Of a stretch of 64,000 nt of DNA, positions 28,078-39,025 are shown one piece after another. The translations under genes were made by a program, and so were the position numbers. The stretch comes from Phyllobacterium sp. T1293. GTDB lineage: Bacteria > Pseudomonadota > Alphaproteobacteria > Rhizobiales > Rhizobiaceae. The stretch lies in assembly GCF_020731415.2 (NCBI RefSeq), contig NZ_CP088273.1:2423001-2487000 (forward strand). The letters are read 5' to 3'. The notes beneath the pieces are model-generated. The model was not told the origin of the DNA and did not search any database. It saw only the letters and a list, made by a program, of their open reading frames with translations. Position 1 is the first letter of the stretch; each line of letters begins with the position of its first letter.

Positions 28078-29286
28078 TCAGACGCGTTCGATAATGGTTG
28101 CTGTGCCCATACCGGCACCAATGCACAGTGTGACCAGTGCTACATTCAGGTCGCGGCGTTCCAGTTCGTCAAGAACCGTGCCGAGGATCATCGCACCGGT
28201 TGCACCGAGCGGGTGGCCCATGGCGATGGCACCACCATTCACGTTGATCTTGTCGCGCGGAATATTGAAAGCCTGCATATAGCGCAGGACAACAGCCGCA
28301 AAAGCTTCATTGAGTTCGAACAGATCAATGTCTGAAATCTTCATCTTGGCGCGCTTGAGCAGCTTTTCGGTGACATCAACCGGACCTGTCAGCATCAATG
28401 CCGGATCGGAACCAATATTGGCAAAGGCGCGGATACGGGCGCGCGGCTTGGCGCTGAGCGCCTTGCCCGCACTCTTCGAGCCGAGAAGAACGCCAGCAGC
28501 GCCGTCAACGATACCGGAGGAATTACCGGCATGGTGGACGTGGTTGATGGTTTCAACTTCCGGATGCGCCTGAATGCCAACGGCGTTGAAGCCGCCCATT
28601 TCGCCGGGCATCACAAAGGATGGGTTGAGGGAAGCCAGCGCCTGCATATCCGTGGTCGGACGCATATGCTCATCATGGTCGAGGATTGTCAGACCGTTCT
28701 GGTCCTTGATGCTGAGCACCGAATTCTTGAAGTAGCCCTTCTTCCACGCTTCACCGGCGCGCTTCTGGCTTTCGACCGCATAGGCGTCAACATCATCGCG
28801 GGTGAAACCGTATTTGGTGGCGATCAGATCGGCTGAGACGCCCTGTGGCATGAAATAACCGGGCAGGCCAACGGATGGGTCCATGTACCAGGCACCGCCG
28901 GACATACCCATGCCAACGCGCGACATGGATTCCACACCACCAGCGATAACGATGTCATCGGCACCCTGCACGATCTTGGCGGCGGCAAAGTTTATCGCAT
29001 CGAGACCTGACGCACAGAAGCGCGAAATCTGCATTCCCGGTGCCTTGAAATCGTAACCGGCTTCAAAAGCCGAAGAGCGCGGAATAACAGCGCCCGCTTC
29101 ACCAACGGGATCAACACAACCATAGATGATGTCATCAACCAGTCCCGTGTCGAGACCATTGCGGTCGCGCAGTGCTTCCAGCACCTTGGCGCCGAGACGG
29201 ACAGCAGGCACTTCATGCAGACTGCCATCCTTCTTGCCCTTGCCGCGCGGTGTGCGGACGTGGTCATAAATATATGCTTCGGCCAT
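28078..29286 (-). CDS. fadA: Acetyl-CoA acyltransferase (3-ketoacyl-CoA thiolase)
   Basis: Thiolytic last step of the beta-oxidation cycle. 402 residues, with the acylated Cys in [43 protein letters not shown] carrying the catalytic His, and [10 protein letters not shown] with the second Cys near the end. ATG 29286 follows GGGAGAA. It is upstream of fadB and 26 bases downstream of an acyl-CoA dehydrogenase gene in the same operon. An acetoacetyl-CoA thiolase role is possible but the neighbours favour fatty-acid breakdown. Confidence 0.94.
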   Translation of the reverse strand: MAEAYIYDHVRTPRGKGKKDGSLHEVPAVRLGAKVLEALRDRNGLDTGLVDDIIYGCVDPVGEAGAVIPRSSAFEAGYDFKAPGMQISRFCASGLDAINFAAAKIVQGADDIVIAGGVESMSRVGMGMSGGAWYMDPSVGLPGYFMPQGVSADLIATKYGFTRDDVDAYAVESQKRAGEAWKKGYFKNSVLSIKDQNGLTILDHDEHMRPTTDMQALASLNPSFVMPGEMGGFNAVGIQAHPEVETINHVHHAGNSSGIVDGAAGVLLGSKSAGKALSAKPRARIRAFANIGSDPALMLTGPVDVTEKLLKRAKMKISDIDLFELNEAFAAVVLRYMQAFNIPRDKINVNGGAIAMGHPLGATGAMILGTVLDELERRDLNVALVTLCIGAGMGTATIIERV

Positions 29287-29312
29287 TTCATTCTCCCTTT
29301 TCGAACCGTAGC

Positions 29313-30485
<1,173 letters not shown>

Positions 30486-30515
30486 TTCTAACCTCCCTAG
30501 AAATCATCGCTCATC

Positions 30516-30541
30516 ACAAATGGGGGCCTCCGCCCCCATTT
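30516..30541. repeat. Inverted repeat between the two acyl-CoA dehydrogenase genes
   Basis: CAAATGGGGGC and GCCCCCATTTG form a perfect 11-base-pair hairpin within the 64-base gap between the two genes. No T-run follows. It may act as an RNA-stability or partial termination element inside the operon. Confidence 0.6.
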
Positions 30542-30549
30542 GCCAGAAA

Positions 30550-32343
30550 TCAGAATGCTTCTGCGGCCAGCGTCATCATCGTGTCCGCGCCGGTCTGGAT
30601 GCGGGCGAGATGAGCCGATGTCTCGGGCATCACACGTTCCATGAAGAACTTTCCAGTGACCAGTTTGGTCTCGTAGAAATCCTTCTTGGCGGTGCCTTCT
30701 GCCAGTTTCGCATGGGAAGCCTTGGCAATCTGCGCCCACATGTAACCCAGCGAAACCAGCCCGAAGAGATGCATATAATCAGTCGAGGCTGCACCGGCAT
30801 TATCAGGGTTCGCCATGCCGTTCTGCATCAGCCACATGGAGGCGGCCTGCAGATCGTTAAGGCCTTTCTTCAGATGCTTGGTGAAGAAGGCCAGCTTTTC
30901 ATCGCCGCGGTTCTCTTCGCAGAAATCGCCGACTTCCTTGAAAAAGGCCATGACGGCACGGCCGCCATTGGCACCAAGCTTGCGGCCAACGAGATCAAGT
31001 GCCTGCACGCCATTGGCGCCTTCATAAATCATGGCAATACGTGCATCGCGCACATACTGGCTCATACCGTGTTCTTCGATATAGCCATGACCGCCATAGA
31101 CCTGCTGTGCCATCACGGCGTGCTCAAAACCCTTATCGGTCAGAACGCCCTTGAGAATGGGGGTCATCAGGCCGAGAATATCGTCGGCAATCTGCTTGTC
31201 GCCTTCATCGTCGGAACGGTGTGCCACATCAGACTTGAGGGCAGACCAGAGAATGAACGCGCGGCCCGCTTCATTGAATGACTTGATGGTCATCAGGATA
31301 CGGCGAATATCCGGATGAACGATAATCGGGTCGGCCTTTTTGTCCGCCGCCTTCGGTCCGGTCAGAGCGCGGCCCTGAATACGCTCGCGGGCATATTCCA
31401 CCGCATTCTGATAGGCGATTTCGCCAATGGACAGACCCTGCAGGGCAACGCCCAGACGCGCTTCGTTCATCATCGTGAACATGGCGCGCAGGCCCTTGTT
31501 CTCGCCGCCGATCAGATAGCCTGTCGCTTCATCATAGTTCATCACGCAGGTGGAATTGGCGTGGATGCCCATCTTTTCTTCGATCGATCCACACGACACA
31601 CCGTTGCGGGTGCCGGCATTGCCGCTGTCGTCAAGATTGAACTTGGGAACGATAAACAGGGAAATACCCTTCACACCCTCAGGCGCGCCCTCAATGCGGG
31701 CAAGCACCAGATGGATGATATTCTCGGACATATCGTGTTCGCCAGCCGAGATGAAAATCTTCTGGCCTGATATTTTGTACGAACCGTCAGCATTCGGCAC
31801 AGCCTTGGTACGCAGCAGGCCAAGATCGGTGCCGCAATGCGGCTCGGTGAGGTTCATTGTGCCCGTCCAGGTGCCATCGACCATTTTCGGCAGATAGGTC
31901 TGCTTCTGGTCGTCTGTGCCGTGGGTAAGGATCGCCGCAATCGCGCCCTGCGTCAGGCCGGGATACATCACAAGCGCCATATTCGCCGAGGACATATATT
32001 CCCCAACGGCCACATGCAGCGCATAGGGCAGGCCCTGACCGCCGAATTCCGCCGGTATGGAAAGGCTCATCCAGCCGCCTTCGCGGTACTGGTCAAAGGC
32101 AGCCTTGAAACCCTTTGGTGTCGTGACCGTGCCATCCGCATGGCGCACGCAACCTTCATGGTCGCCGGACTGGTTGATCGGAAACAGAGTGTTTTCCGCC
32201 AGCTTGGCACCTTCGCTCAAGATTGCTTCGACGATATCCGGCGATGCATCCGCGAATCCTGGCAGATTGTTGTAGCGTTCATAGCCCAGAACATCGTTCA
32301 AAATGAAAAGCGTGTCTTCAACGGGCGCGCGATAACTCGGCAT
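30550..32343 (-). CDS. Acyl-CoA dehydrogenase, long form with C-terminal extension
   Basis: About 597 residues, longer than the classical 390-residue enzyme because of an added C-terminal helical domain (Acyl-CoA_dh_C type). Core motifs are [78 protein letters not shown] and [20 protein letters not shown]. The frame opens at 32361, but ATG 32343 follows GGAGGAAAC. First gene of the beta-oxidation operon; its promoter region carries a large palindromic operator at 32416-32452. This group is often annotated for fatty-acid or dicarboxylate oxidation without proof. Confidence 0.93.
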   Translation of the reverse strand: MPSYRAPVEDTLFILNDVLGYERYNNLPGFADASPDIVEAILSEGAKLAENTLFPINQSGDHEGCVRHADGTVTTPKGFKAAFDQYREGGWMSLSIPAEFGGQGLPYALHVAVGEYMSSANMALVMYPGLTQGAIAAILTHGTDDQKQTYLPKMVDGTWTGTMNLTEPHCGTDLGLLRTKAVPNADGSYKISGQKIFISAGEHDMSENIIHLVLARIEGAPEGVKGISLFIVPKFNLDDSGNAGTRNGVSCGSIEEKMGIHANSTCVMNYDEATGYLIGGENKGLRAMFTMMNEARLGVALQGLSIGEIAYQNAVEYARERIQGRALTGPKAADKKADPIIVHPDIRRILMTIKSFNEAGRAFILWSALKSDVAHRSDDEGDKQIADDILGLMTPILKGVLTDKGFEHAVMAQQVYGGHGYIEEHGMSQYVRDARIAMIYEGANGVQALDLVGRKLGANGGRAVMAFFKEVGDFCEENRGDEKLAFFTKHLKKGLNDLQAASMWLMQNGMANPDNAGAASTDYMHLFGLVSLGYMWAQIAKASHAKLAEGTAKKDFYETKLVTGKFFMERVMPETSAHLARIQTGADTMMTLAAEAF

Positions 32344-32415
32344 CAGTTTCCTCCAAAACATAAACGAGCAAAACGGCCCGGAGACTTCGGTGCCGTCGGA
32401 TTTTCCATCTCTCTA

Positions 32416-32452
32416 ACAAATTTTGACGTTTCCGTAAACGTCAAAATTTTGT
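32416..32452. promoter_or_regulatory. Palindromic operator upstream of the beta-oxidation operon (LiuR-like)
   Basis: A 37-base near-perfect palindrome whose core is TTGACGTTT-CCGT-AAACGTCAA, extended on both sides by A/T-rich arms ending in ACAAA and TTTGT. It lies about 70 bases upstream of the first acyl-CoA dehydrogenase start. The core resembles sites reported for MerR-family LiuR regulators of branched-chain amino acid and acyl-CoA catabolism in proteobacteria. A second copy lies at 46437-46465. No such regulator gene is in the window. Confidence 0.75.
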
Positions 32453-32877
32453 GATATTTTGCCCCTGTGGATCAATCTTTCTGAATTGGGTGTCTTGTTC
32501 AATGGGATTGCGGCGATGAAAAATGGATTCGAGCGATTTCGACGAGTGCCTGAGTTCATAGATTACAATGGTACCGTATCACATTTTTAACGTTTGCAGC
32601 CCATCTCTTAACCACTTGTTTACCACGTTTCGCCAATGTCACGGTGTCGGTGAACCGTGTCTATAAGTGATTTGTTTTTCACGGCTTGTCGGACCGCATG
32701 GGGCGAACAGTCCCGGCTTTCCGGATAGCAATGTGCAGAACGCATTCAGAAGCTTCGGAAGACCGAGACGACAATGCCAGGAGTGACAGGCGAACATAGC
32801 CAGTACTTCCGGCCCTGCCCCGTAGGACAGAATTAACCCGCCAGACCCCTGGCGTAACCACGGCAAAGCAGGCGTCC
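32453..32877. other. Intergenic region upstream of the PodJ-like gene with a CtrA-like box
   Basis: A 425-base region without a credible gene. At 32608-32624, TTAACCACTTGTTTACC approximates the CtrA consensus (TTAA, seven bases, TTAA) with one mismatch in the second half. The long segment 32690-32877 before the start codon could be a 5' leader. Nothing else stands out. Confidence 0.35.
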
Positions 32878-35800
32878 ATGACGAACCAAAGGTCACTACT
32901 GGAACAGGTCAATGTGAACCGCTCACGCCGCGAGACTTCATCGCTTGATGGTATCAATCGCACGCTCGAAGCGCTGGAAGCCCAGCTGCGCGACTCGATG
33001 GAACCCGAATATCCCGAAGATGATCAGAGCGATATTGCTGACCGTTTTGCCGCCCTCGCCTCGCGTGCTGGGAGCACAGGCACTCCAATGCACAAGCCAT
33101 CCGACGATCTGCCCGCCTTTGCCAGCAAGCCACAGAACGGCAAGCACGATCTTTCTGCCATCGCTGCCCGTATCAAGCAGCTGCGGGAAGAAATGCGCGA
33201 CGATACCCGCACGCCCACACGTCCCTATACTGAACCACACACGCAAACCTTGCAGCGTTTGAACCAGTCAACGGCCAGCCGCCAGCCGAACAATGTTATC
33301 GGTCGTGGCGATGAGAACCATCTCTCAATGCTGCGCGGTGATCTTGACGAGCTGAAGCGCACCGTCACGGCACTGGCTCGTGAAGAACAGGTCAAGAGCC
33401 TCAACAATCGCCGGGATGCGATGGACGAGCATATCTCAAACACCGGCACGGCAGGTTTAAACAACCATTTCATGCGCCAGATGGATGAGAGGCTTGACGA
33501 AATCAGCCGCGCCATCGTCGCAACAGCCCGTCCCGCCCAGACAAGCCATCACGATACCGATGCGTTTGAACGTCTCGAAGCACGTATCGCGACATTGAGC
33601 AGCAAGGTCGAGGCGGTTGCCTATGACCGTACCTCTGACACTGTCCTGCAACGTATGGGCGAATTGGCCGAGCGTGTGGATCATCTGGCTGCCATGCGCA
33701 TGGCTCCGACGGTCAATCTTGATGCCCTTTCGGAACAGCTGTCTGCCGTTACCCGTCATCTGGAAAACACACCAGCCTCCATCAGCATTTCCGATTTCCG
33801 CGATCTGGAAGACCGGGTGCTGCACATCATCCACCGGCTGGAAACGGCGCCCCAGCAGGCACCCGCCGCCGATCCCGTATTCATGAACCAGATCGACCAG
33901 CGTTTTGAAGAGTTGACCCGCCGTCTCGATGACCATCACATGATGGCCGAGCACAGCGATATCAGGCTGACTGACAATCTCGAAGCCCGCTTTGACGATA
34001 TGGCGCGCTATATCGCCCAGAACGTCCCGCAGGCCGACGGCGCGAATGATGCCATTCGCAATCTTGAATTGCAGATCGCCGGTCTTGCCGAGCATCTGTC
34101 CCAGTCGAATGAACGTTACGCTGAATTCTCAGCCATTCCACCGCGCCTTGATGCGATCGAGGAATCAATGGCCATGAACCGCGACTTTGTCGTGGAGGCA
34201 GCGCGTCAGGCGGCAGCAGAAGCCATTCGCAACTCGGCCAATTTCGGCAACACCAATGATGGCGCCATCGCCCGCGAACTCGCGGATGATCTGAAAGCAC
34301 TGGAAGGCCTCGCCCGTAAATCCGAAGACCGCAACGCCAAAACCTTCGAGGCTATCCACGATACGCTGCTGAAAATCGTTGACCGTCTCGGCTCGCTGGA
34401 AAGCGGTGGGGTGGAGGGGTCACGTGCCGCTGCAAAGGCCATGGCAACAGTCGATGCCTATCAGGCACCGCAGCGCGCGGCAGAGAGCGCCTTTGAAACG
34501 CCCGTTTTTTCCAAGTTCGATGACATCTCCGCACAGGTAACACTTGCTGGCGATGACGCTGACGAACTCGAACAGTCGGCTCCAGCGCGCAAATCACTGC
34601 TTGGCAACCTGACACGCGGCATGAAATCTCGCAGTAAGCAGGAATTGGCGTACCGGGAACCAACTATCGAAGCGGTTGATAGCGACGAACAGACCGATGA
34701 CAAGGTTGACCTTGATTCCGAGATTCTGAACCGTCCGCTTGAGCCCGGCTCCGGCATGCCTGACCTGAATTCCATTCTCAAGCGCGTTCGCGATGAACGC
34801 CGCGAGATGAACCTTGCGGGTGATGCCACTGTTGGCAAGGCGGATTTCATCGCGGCCGCCCGCCGTGCTGCACAAGCCGCCGCTGCGGAAGTTGAAAGCC
34901 AGACCCGTGGTTCCGGCCATGGCAAGGATACTGCGGAAGGCAAGAAGGGCAGCCTTCTTGCGCGCCAGCGCAAACCCATTCTTCTTGCCATCGGCGCAAT
35001 CATGATTGCCATTGCCGGGCTGCAATTGAAGAACGCGTACTTTAGCGGCCCTGCTGCTATCAGCAGCGATGCGGGTTCCGTCGCGGCGCCGCTTGTGCCA
35101 ACAGTCGACCCCAAGCCACAGGTTGCCGCGGCCGTCGCCCCTGCCACGCCTGAGACATCTCCGGCTGCTATAGCACCGAAGGTTCCCGCGGAAAGCAATC
35201 AGGTCGACGATCAGGCCACGGCGCCTGCTCCAACGCAGGAAACCGTAGGCAGCCTGATTGCCGCACAGTCAGCAACAGACTTACCGGCATCAGCAAAGGT
35301 TGATACAGCAGCCACGCCGATTCCCGCCATTCCAATGGAAGCAGGCCCCGAACCACTGCGCGAGGCCGCAGCCAGCGGCAACCCCAAGGCTTTGTTTGAA
35401 ATCGGTGATCGCTACATGGATGGCCGCGGCGTCCAGAGCGACTATGCCAAGGCCGCCGAATGGTACAATCTCGCCGCCGATAAGGGTTTTGCACCGGCAC
35501 AATATCGTCTCGGCAATTTCGCTGAAAAGGGCCTCGGCGTTGCGCGCGACCTTGCCAAGGCGAAAACTTACTATCAACTGGCCGCCGAACAGGGCAATGC
35601 CAGCGCGATGCACAATCTTGCCGTGCTGTTTGCGGCCGGTGCGAATGGTACACCAGACAATGAATCCGCCGCCATGTGGTTCACGAAGGCAGCAGAACTC
35701 GGCGTGAAAGACAGCCAGTTCAATCTGGCCATTTTATCCGCCAAGGGCATGGGCGTTCCGCAGAACCTTGAGGAAAGTTACAAGTGGTTTGCGCTTGCTG

Positions 35801-36177
35801 CCAATGCCGGTGACAAGGATGCCGGCCAGAAGCGCGATGAAGTTGCGAAAGCCATGACGGCCGATCAGCTGACCCGGGCACGCGAAGCCACCGAGCTTTG
35901 GAAGCCAAAGGCGATGAACCCGGAGACCAATGCGCTCAGCACACCGGCAGAATGGCGCGAAAGCCCTGTTACAACGGGTTCGGTCGACATGGAGAAGGCG
36001 ATCCGCAATATCCAGCTGATCCTCAACAAGAACGGCTATGATGCTGGTGGTTCGGACGGCAAGATGGGGACGAAGACCCGCGATGCCATCATGGCTTTCC
36101 AGAAGACCAACGGGCTGAAGCCAACGGGTAATATCGACAAGGATCTGGTCAAGCGGCTACTTGAAAAGAACACCTAA
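32878..36177 (+). CDS. PodJ-like polar organelle protein with SEL1 repeats and peptidoglycan-binding domain
   Basis: 1099 residues. The N-terminal 600 residues are charged and helical, probably coiled coil and cytosolic. A membrane segment lies at about 700-722 (PILLAIGAIMIAIAGLQLKN). The periplasmic part has a Pro/Ala linker, four SEL1/TPR-like repeats (about 834-980; GDRYMDGRGV, LGNFAEKGLGV, LAILSAKGMGV) and a C-terminal PG-binding-1 domain (about 1040-1095; GSDGKMGTKTRDAIMAFQ). This order is that of PodJ, the polarity scaffold of Caulobacter and rhizobia that marks the new pole. The gene starts at ATG 32878. A CtrA-like box upstream would fit cell-cycle control. Confidence 0.85.
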   Translation: MTNQRSLLEQVNVNRSRRETSSLDGINRTLEALEAQLRDSMEPEYPEDDQSDIADRFAALASRAGSTGTPMHKPSDDLPAFASKPQNGKHDLSAIAARIKQLREEMRDDTRTPTRPYTEPHTQTLQRLNQSTASRQPNNVIGRGDENHLSMLRGDLDELKRTVTALAREEQVKSLNNRRDAMDEHISNTGTAGLNNHFMRQMDERLDEISRAIVATARPAQTSHHDTDAFERLEARIATLSSKVEAVAYDRTSDTVLQRMGELAERVDHLAAMRMAPTVNLDALSEQLSAVTRHLENTPASISISDFRDLEDRVLHIIHRLETAPQQAPAADPVFMNQIDQRFEELTRRLDDHHMMAEHSDIRLTDNLEARFDDMARYIAQNVPQADGANDAIRNLELQIAGLAEHLSQSNERYAEFSAIPPRLDAIEESMAMNRDFVVEAARQAAAEAIRNSANFGNTNDGAIARELADDLKALEGLARKSEDRNAKTFEAIHDTLLKIVDRLGSLESGGVEGSRAAAKAMATVDAYQAPQRAAESAFETPVFSKFDDISAQVTLAGDDADELEQSAPARKSLLGNLTRGMKSRSKQELAYREPTIEAVDSDEQTDDKVDLDSEILNRPLEPGSGMPDLNSILKRVRDERREMNLAGDATVGKADFIAAARRAAQAAAAEVESQTRGSGHGKDTAEGKKGSLLARQRKPILLAIGAIMIAIAGLQLKNAYFSGPAAISSDAGSVAAPLVPTVDPKPQVAAAVAPATPETSPAAIAPKVPAESNQVDDQATAPAPTQETVGSLIAAQSATDLPASAKVDTAATPIPAIPMEAGPEPLREAAASGNPKALFEIGDRYMDGRGVQSDYAKAAEWYNLAADKGFAPAQYRLGNFAEKGLGVARDLAKAKTYYQLAAEQGNASAMHNLAVLFAAGANGTPDNESAAMWFTKAAELGVKDSQFNLAILSAKGMGVPQNLEESYKWFALAANAGDKDAGQKRDEVAKAMTADQLTRAREATELWKPKAMNPETNALSTPAEWRESPVTTGSVDMEKAIRNIQLILNKNGYDAGGSDGKMGTKTRDAIMAFQKTNGLKPTGNIDKDLVKRLLEKNT

Positions 36178-36368
36178 ATCGACAACGGCGACTGTTGCGA
36201 CAAATCGTTTCGCCTTTGGGGCAACACGTTGCCCCCGCAACAGTCATTGTTTGACTTGGCGCTTGGCTGAGGGCAAGAAACTTTAAAGCATCCTGTGTCA
36301 GTCTACAGCCAGAATGCATTAAAGAATTTCTGTCATCATGGTGTGCGAACAATCGCCACAACGCCGTG

Positions 36369-37322
36369 ATGGGTTCGGGGTCTGAATTGGGTATCTACCT
36401 GCCTATAGCCGAGATTTCGGTCAATATCTTCGTGCTGTTCGGCATGGGGGCAGCGGTTGGATTCCTGTCCGGCATGTTTGGTGTCGGCGGCGGATTTCTG
36501 ATCACGCCACTGCTGATCTTCTACAACATCCCGCCTGCCGTCGCCGTTGCAACAGGTGCCAATCAGGTTATCGCATCCTCCTTCACCGGGGCGCTGACGC
36601 ATTTCAAACGCGGCTCGCTTGACGTGAAACTGGGAACGCTGCTCGTTATCGGCGGTATAGCCGGAGCCGGTATTGGTATCTATGTCTTCGTGCTCTTGCG
36701 CGAACTCGGCCAGCTCGATCTCATCGTGTCACTGCTTTACGTGGTATTTCTGAGCACAATCGGCGGTCTGATGCTGGTGGAAAGCGTCAAATCCATGCGC
36801 CGGACCAAGGCGGGACAACTCGCCACCCTCAAGAAGCCCGGCCAGCACAATTGGGTGCATCGCCTGCCCTTCAAGATGCGGTTTCGCGCCTCGAAAATCT
36901 ATGTGAGCATTATCCCGGTTCTGGTGCTTGGCGCTGCCATCGGCTTTCTCTCATCGATCATGGGTGTTGGCGGCGGCTTCATCATGGTTCCGGCCATGAT
37001 CTATCTTTTGAAAGTGCCAACCAATGTGGTTATCGGCACATCGCTCTACCAGATCGTTTTCGTGACCGCATTCACCACCGTCATGCAGGCAACGACCAAC
37101 CAATCGGTTGATATCGTGCTCGCGTTCCTGCTGATGAGCGGCGGCGTCATCGGTGCTCAATATGGCACGCGTATCGGCCAGAAACTGCGCGGCGAACAAT
37201 TGCGTGCCCTGCTCGCCACATTGGTTCTGGCCGTGGGGCTGCGCCTTGCCATCGAACTTTTTGTAACGCCCGATGATCTCTATTCAATCGCCATTGCGCT
37301 CACAGCACCGGCGGCGTCATGA
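36369..37322 (+). CDS. TauE/SafE family membrane permease
   Basis: About 317 residues with seven to eight membrane segments. It has the duplicated family motif: GFLSGMFGVGGGFLITPLLI in the first half and FLSSIMGVGGGFIMVPAMIY in the second. TauE/SafE proteins are thought to export sulfite or organosulfur anions, but substrates are seldom proven. The start is uncertain: GTG 36366, ATG 36369 and a downstream TTG are in frame, none with a strong ribosome site. It overlaps the next gene by 4 bases (ATGA), so it is translationally coupled to the TIGR02186 protein, a pairing often seen in alphaproteobacteria. Confidence 0.9.
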   Translation: MGSGSELGIYLPIAEISVNIFVLFGMGAAVGFLSGMFGVGGGFLITPLLIFYNIPPAVAVATGANQVIASSFTGALTHFKRGSLDVKLGTLLVIGGIAGAGIGIYVFVLLRELGQLDLIVSLLYVVFLSTIGGLMLVESVKSMRRTKAGQLATLKKPGQHNWVHRLPFKMRFRASKIYVSIIPVLVLGAAIGFLSSIMGVGGGFIMVPAMIYLLKVPTNVVIGTSLYQIVFVTAFTTVMQATTNQSVDIVLAFLLMSGGVIGAQYGTRIGQKLRGEQLRALLATLVLAVGLRLAIELFVTPDDLYSIAIALTAPAAS

Positions 37323-38107
37323 GAACTCTCATAATTGCGTTCCTTCTGGCCATGGCATCGCTGTCCGCAGCCTTCGCACAGCAAGTTCCCGGCAATAAGG
37401 AAACTGTCGAGATCGGGCTCTCAACCGATACGATTGCGATTACGTCAGGCTTTCGGGGAACGGACCTCACCGTCTTTGGCGCTCTCGACAATGCCGATCC
37501 GCTGATCCAGCGGCAGGGCCGCTATGATATTGTCGTGATCCTGCAGGGACCCGAACGCAATTTTGTCGTTCGGCGGAAGGACCGGTTCTTCGGCGTCTGG
37601 GTCAATTCAGAATCGGTGACATTCCAGCACATCCCGGCATCCTATTCACTGGCCTCAACGCGTAGCCTTCAGGACATTGCCGTTCCCAAGACATTTGCCC
37701 AACTGGCGCTCGGCGTGAACAATATCTTTTACGAGCCCATGCCGGATGGCTTCGGCTCCAGCGCATCGCTGCGGGAATTTACGACGGAATTGCCGCGCTT
37801 GAAGCTCAAGCAAAATCTGTACAGCCAGCGTCCGGGAGATGTTCAGTTCCTGTCATCCACGCTCTTTCGCGCAACACTGTCGCTACCGGCCAACGTACCC
37901 GTCGGCAAGCATGTGGCGCGGGCTTTTCTGTTTCGCAATGGCGAATTCCTGCGTGAAAGCTCCACCAGTCTTAATATCGTAAAAGCCGGTTTGGAATATC
38001 GCATCTACAAGGCAGCACATGAAAACAGCCTGCTCTACGGTTTGTTTGCGGTGTTTCTGGCGGTCTTTACCGGCTGGATGGGCCGCCTGATGTTCCGGAA
38101 AGATTGA
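37319..38107 (+). CDS. TIGR02186 family membrane-anchored protein
   Basis: 262 residues. A signal-like N-terminus (LIIAFLLAMASLSAAFAQQ) precedes a periplasmic beta-rich domain (VEIGLSTDTIAITSGFRGTD, YDIVVILQGPERNFVVRRK, VWVNSESVTFQHIPASY) and one C-terminal membrane helix (LLYGLFAVFLAVFTGWMG). The family is defined by association with TauE-type permeases; the start overlaps the upstream permease stop. A periplasmic partner of the exporter is a reasonable inference, but the role is not known. Its stop codon directly abuts the stop of the convergent methyltransferase gene, leaving no room for a terminator. Confidence 0.85.
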   Translation: MRTLIIAFLLAMASLSAAFAQQVPGNKETVEIGLSTDTIAITSGFRGTDLTVFGALDNADPLIQRQGRYDIVVILQGPERNFVVRRKDRFFGVWVNSESVTFQHIPASYSLASTRSLQDIAVPKTFAQLALGVNNIFYEPMPDGFGSSASLREFTTELPRLKLKQNLYSQRPGDVQFLSSTLFRATLSLPANVPVGKHVARAFLFRNGEFLRESSTSLNIVKAGLEYRIYKAAHENSLLYGLFAVFLAVFTGWMGRLMFRKD

Positions 38108-39019
38108 TCAGGCGCGGCGGGCGACGATGATCAGCCCTTGCAGGGGTTCGCCGCGATCAAAACGGATCGCCTCGCGGTCAATCGTCAAAGCAACCAGACC
38201 ATGTTCGGCCAGAACCCGGCGCACATAGGCTTGCGAATGGGTATAACGCAGCGAGGATTGCAGGATCAGTTCTCCATCCTCAACGTGGGTTTCCACGGAG
38301 AAGGCGAATAGTCCATCGGAGCCAAGCGCTTCGACAAGGCGCGAAAAGGCCTTGTCGAGATCGCCGACATAGACAAAAACATCCGCTGCAATGATGAGAT
38401 CGGCCGAACCTGCGGGATAATCGAGTTCATTGACGTCACCTTTGAAGAGACGATCATAGACCCGCTTTTCTTCGGCTTTCTGCAGCATGGCCTCGGAAAG
38501 ATCCATGCCAGCCATATGATCCACATCCGCCCGGAAATAATCCCCCATCAGGCCGGTGCCGCATCCAACGTCAAGCATGGAGCGATAATGGCGTGCGGGC
38601 GCTGCTGCCTTGATAGCCTTTGCCAGCAATTCCGGTACGCGGTAGTGCAGCTTTTCCAGAAGCGCCGTCTCAAATGTCGGCGCATAGGCATCAAACAAAG
38701 TCTCGACATAGGCCGTCGGCGGATTATCAGGCACGACAGCATAACCCGAAGCCGCCAGCTTCAGCGTCGCGCCAAAACGATCACCGGGATCGCGTTCCAG
38801 CAGGCGGCGCCATGTTTCGGCAGCCGCATCGTCATCGCCTGCCGCTTCTTCCATTTCTCCCAGACGAAACAGCCCGGCGGTCCAATCCGGAACAATTTCC
38901 AATGCCTGCCGCATCAGGTCGGCGGCGGCTACATGGTCGCCGGACTCGAAAAGCATATCCGCATAGGAAGCACGGCGGTCCGCGATCAGATCACCCGATG
39001 ACAGGAACGCCCGTGCCAT
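38108..39019 (-). CDS. TPR-containing class I SAM-dependent methyltransferase
   Basis: 303 residues. The first 90 are TPR-like helices (YADMLFESGDHVAAADLMRQ, AAAETWRRLLERDPGD). The rest is a Rossmann methyltransferase with motif I MLDVGCGTGLMGDYF, motif II GMDLSEAML, and DLIIAADVFVYVGDLDKAF. Such TPR-methyltransferase fusions are common in Rhizobiales and may act on a protein or small molecule; the substrate is unknown. It lies 6 bases downstream of the next upstream gene on the same strand, so the two are co-transcribed. Confidence 0.85.
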   Translation of the reverse strand: MARAFLSSGDLIADRRASYADMLFESGDHVAAADLMRQALEIVPDWTAGLFRLGEMEEAAGDDDAAAETWRRLLERDPGDRFGATLKLAASGYAVVPDNPPTAYVETLFDAYAPTFETALLEKLHYRVPELLAKAIKAAAPARHYRSMLDVGCGTGLMGDYFRADVDHMAGMDLSEAMLQKAEEKRVYDRLFKGDVNELDYPAGSADLIIAADVFVYVGDLDKAFSRLVEALGSDGLFAFSVETHVEDGELILQSSLRYTHSQAYVRRVLAEHGLVALTIDREAIRFDRGEPLQGLIIVARRA

Positions 39020-39025
39020 GCTGGT

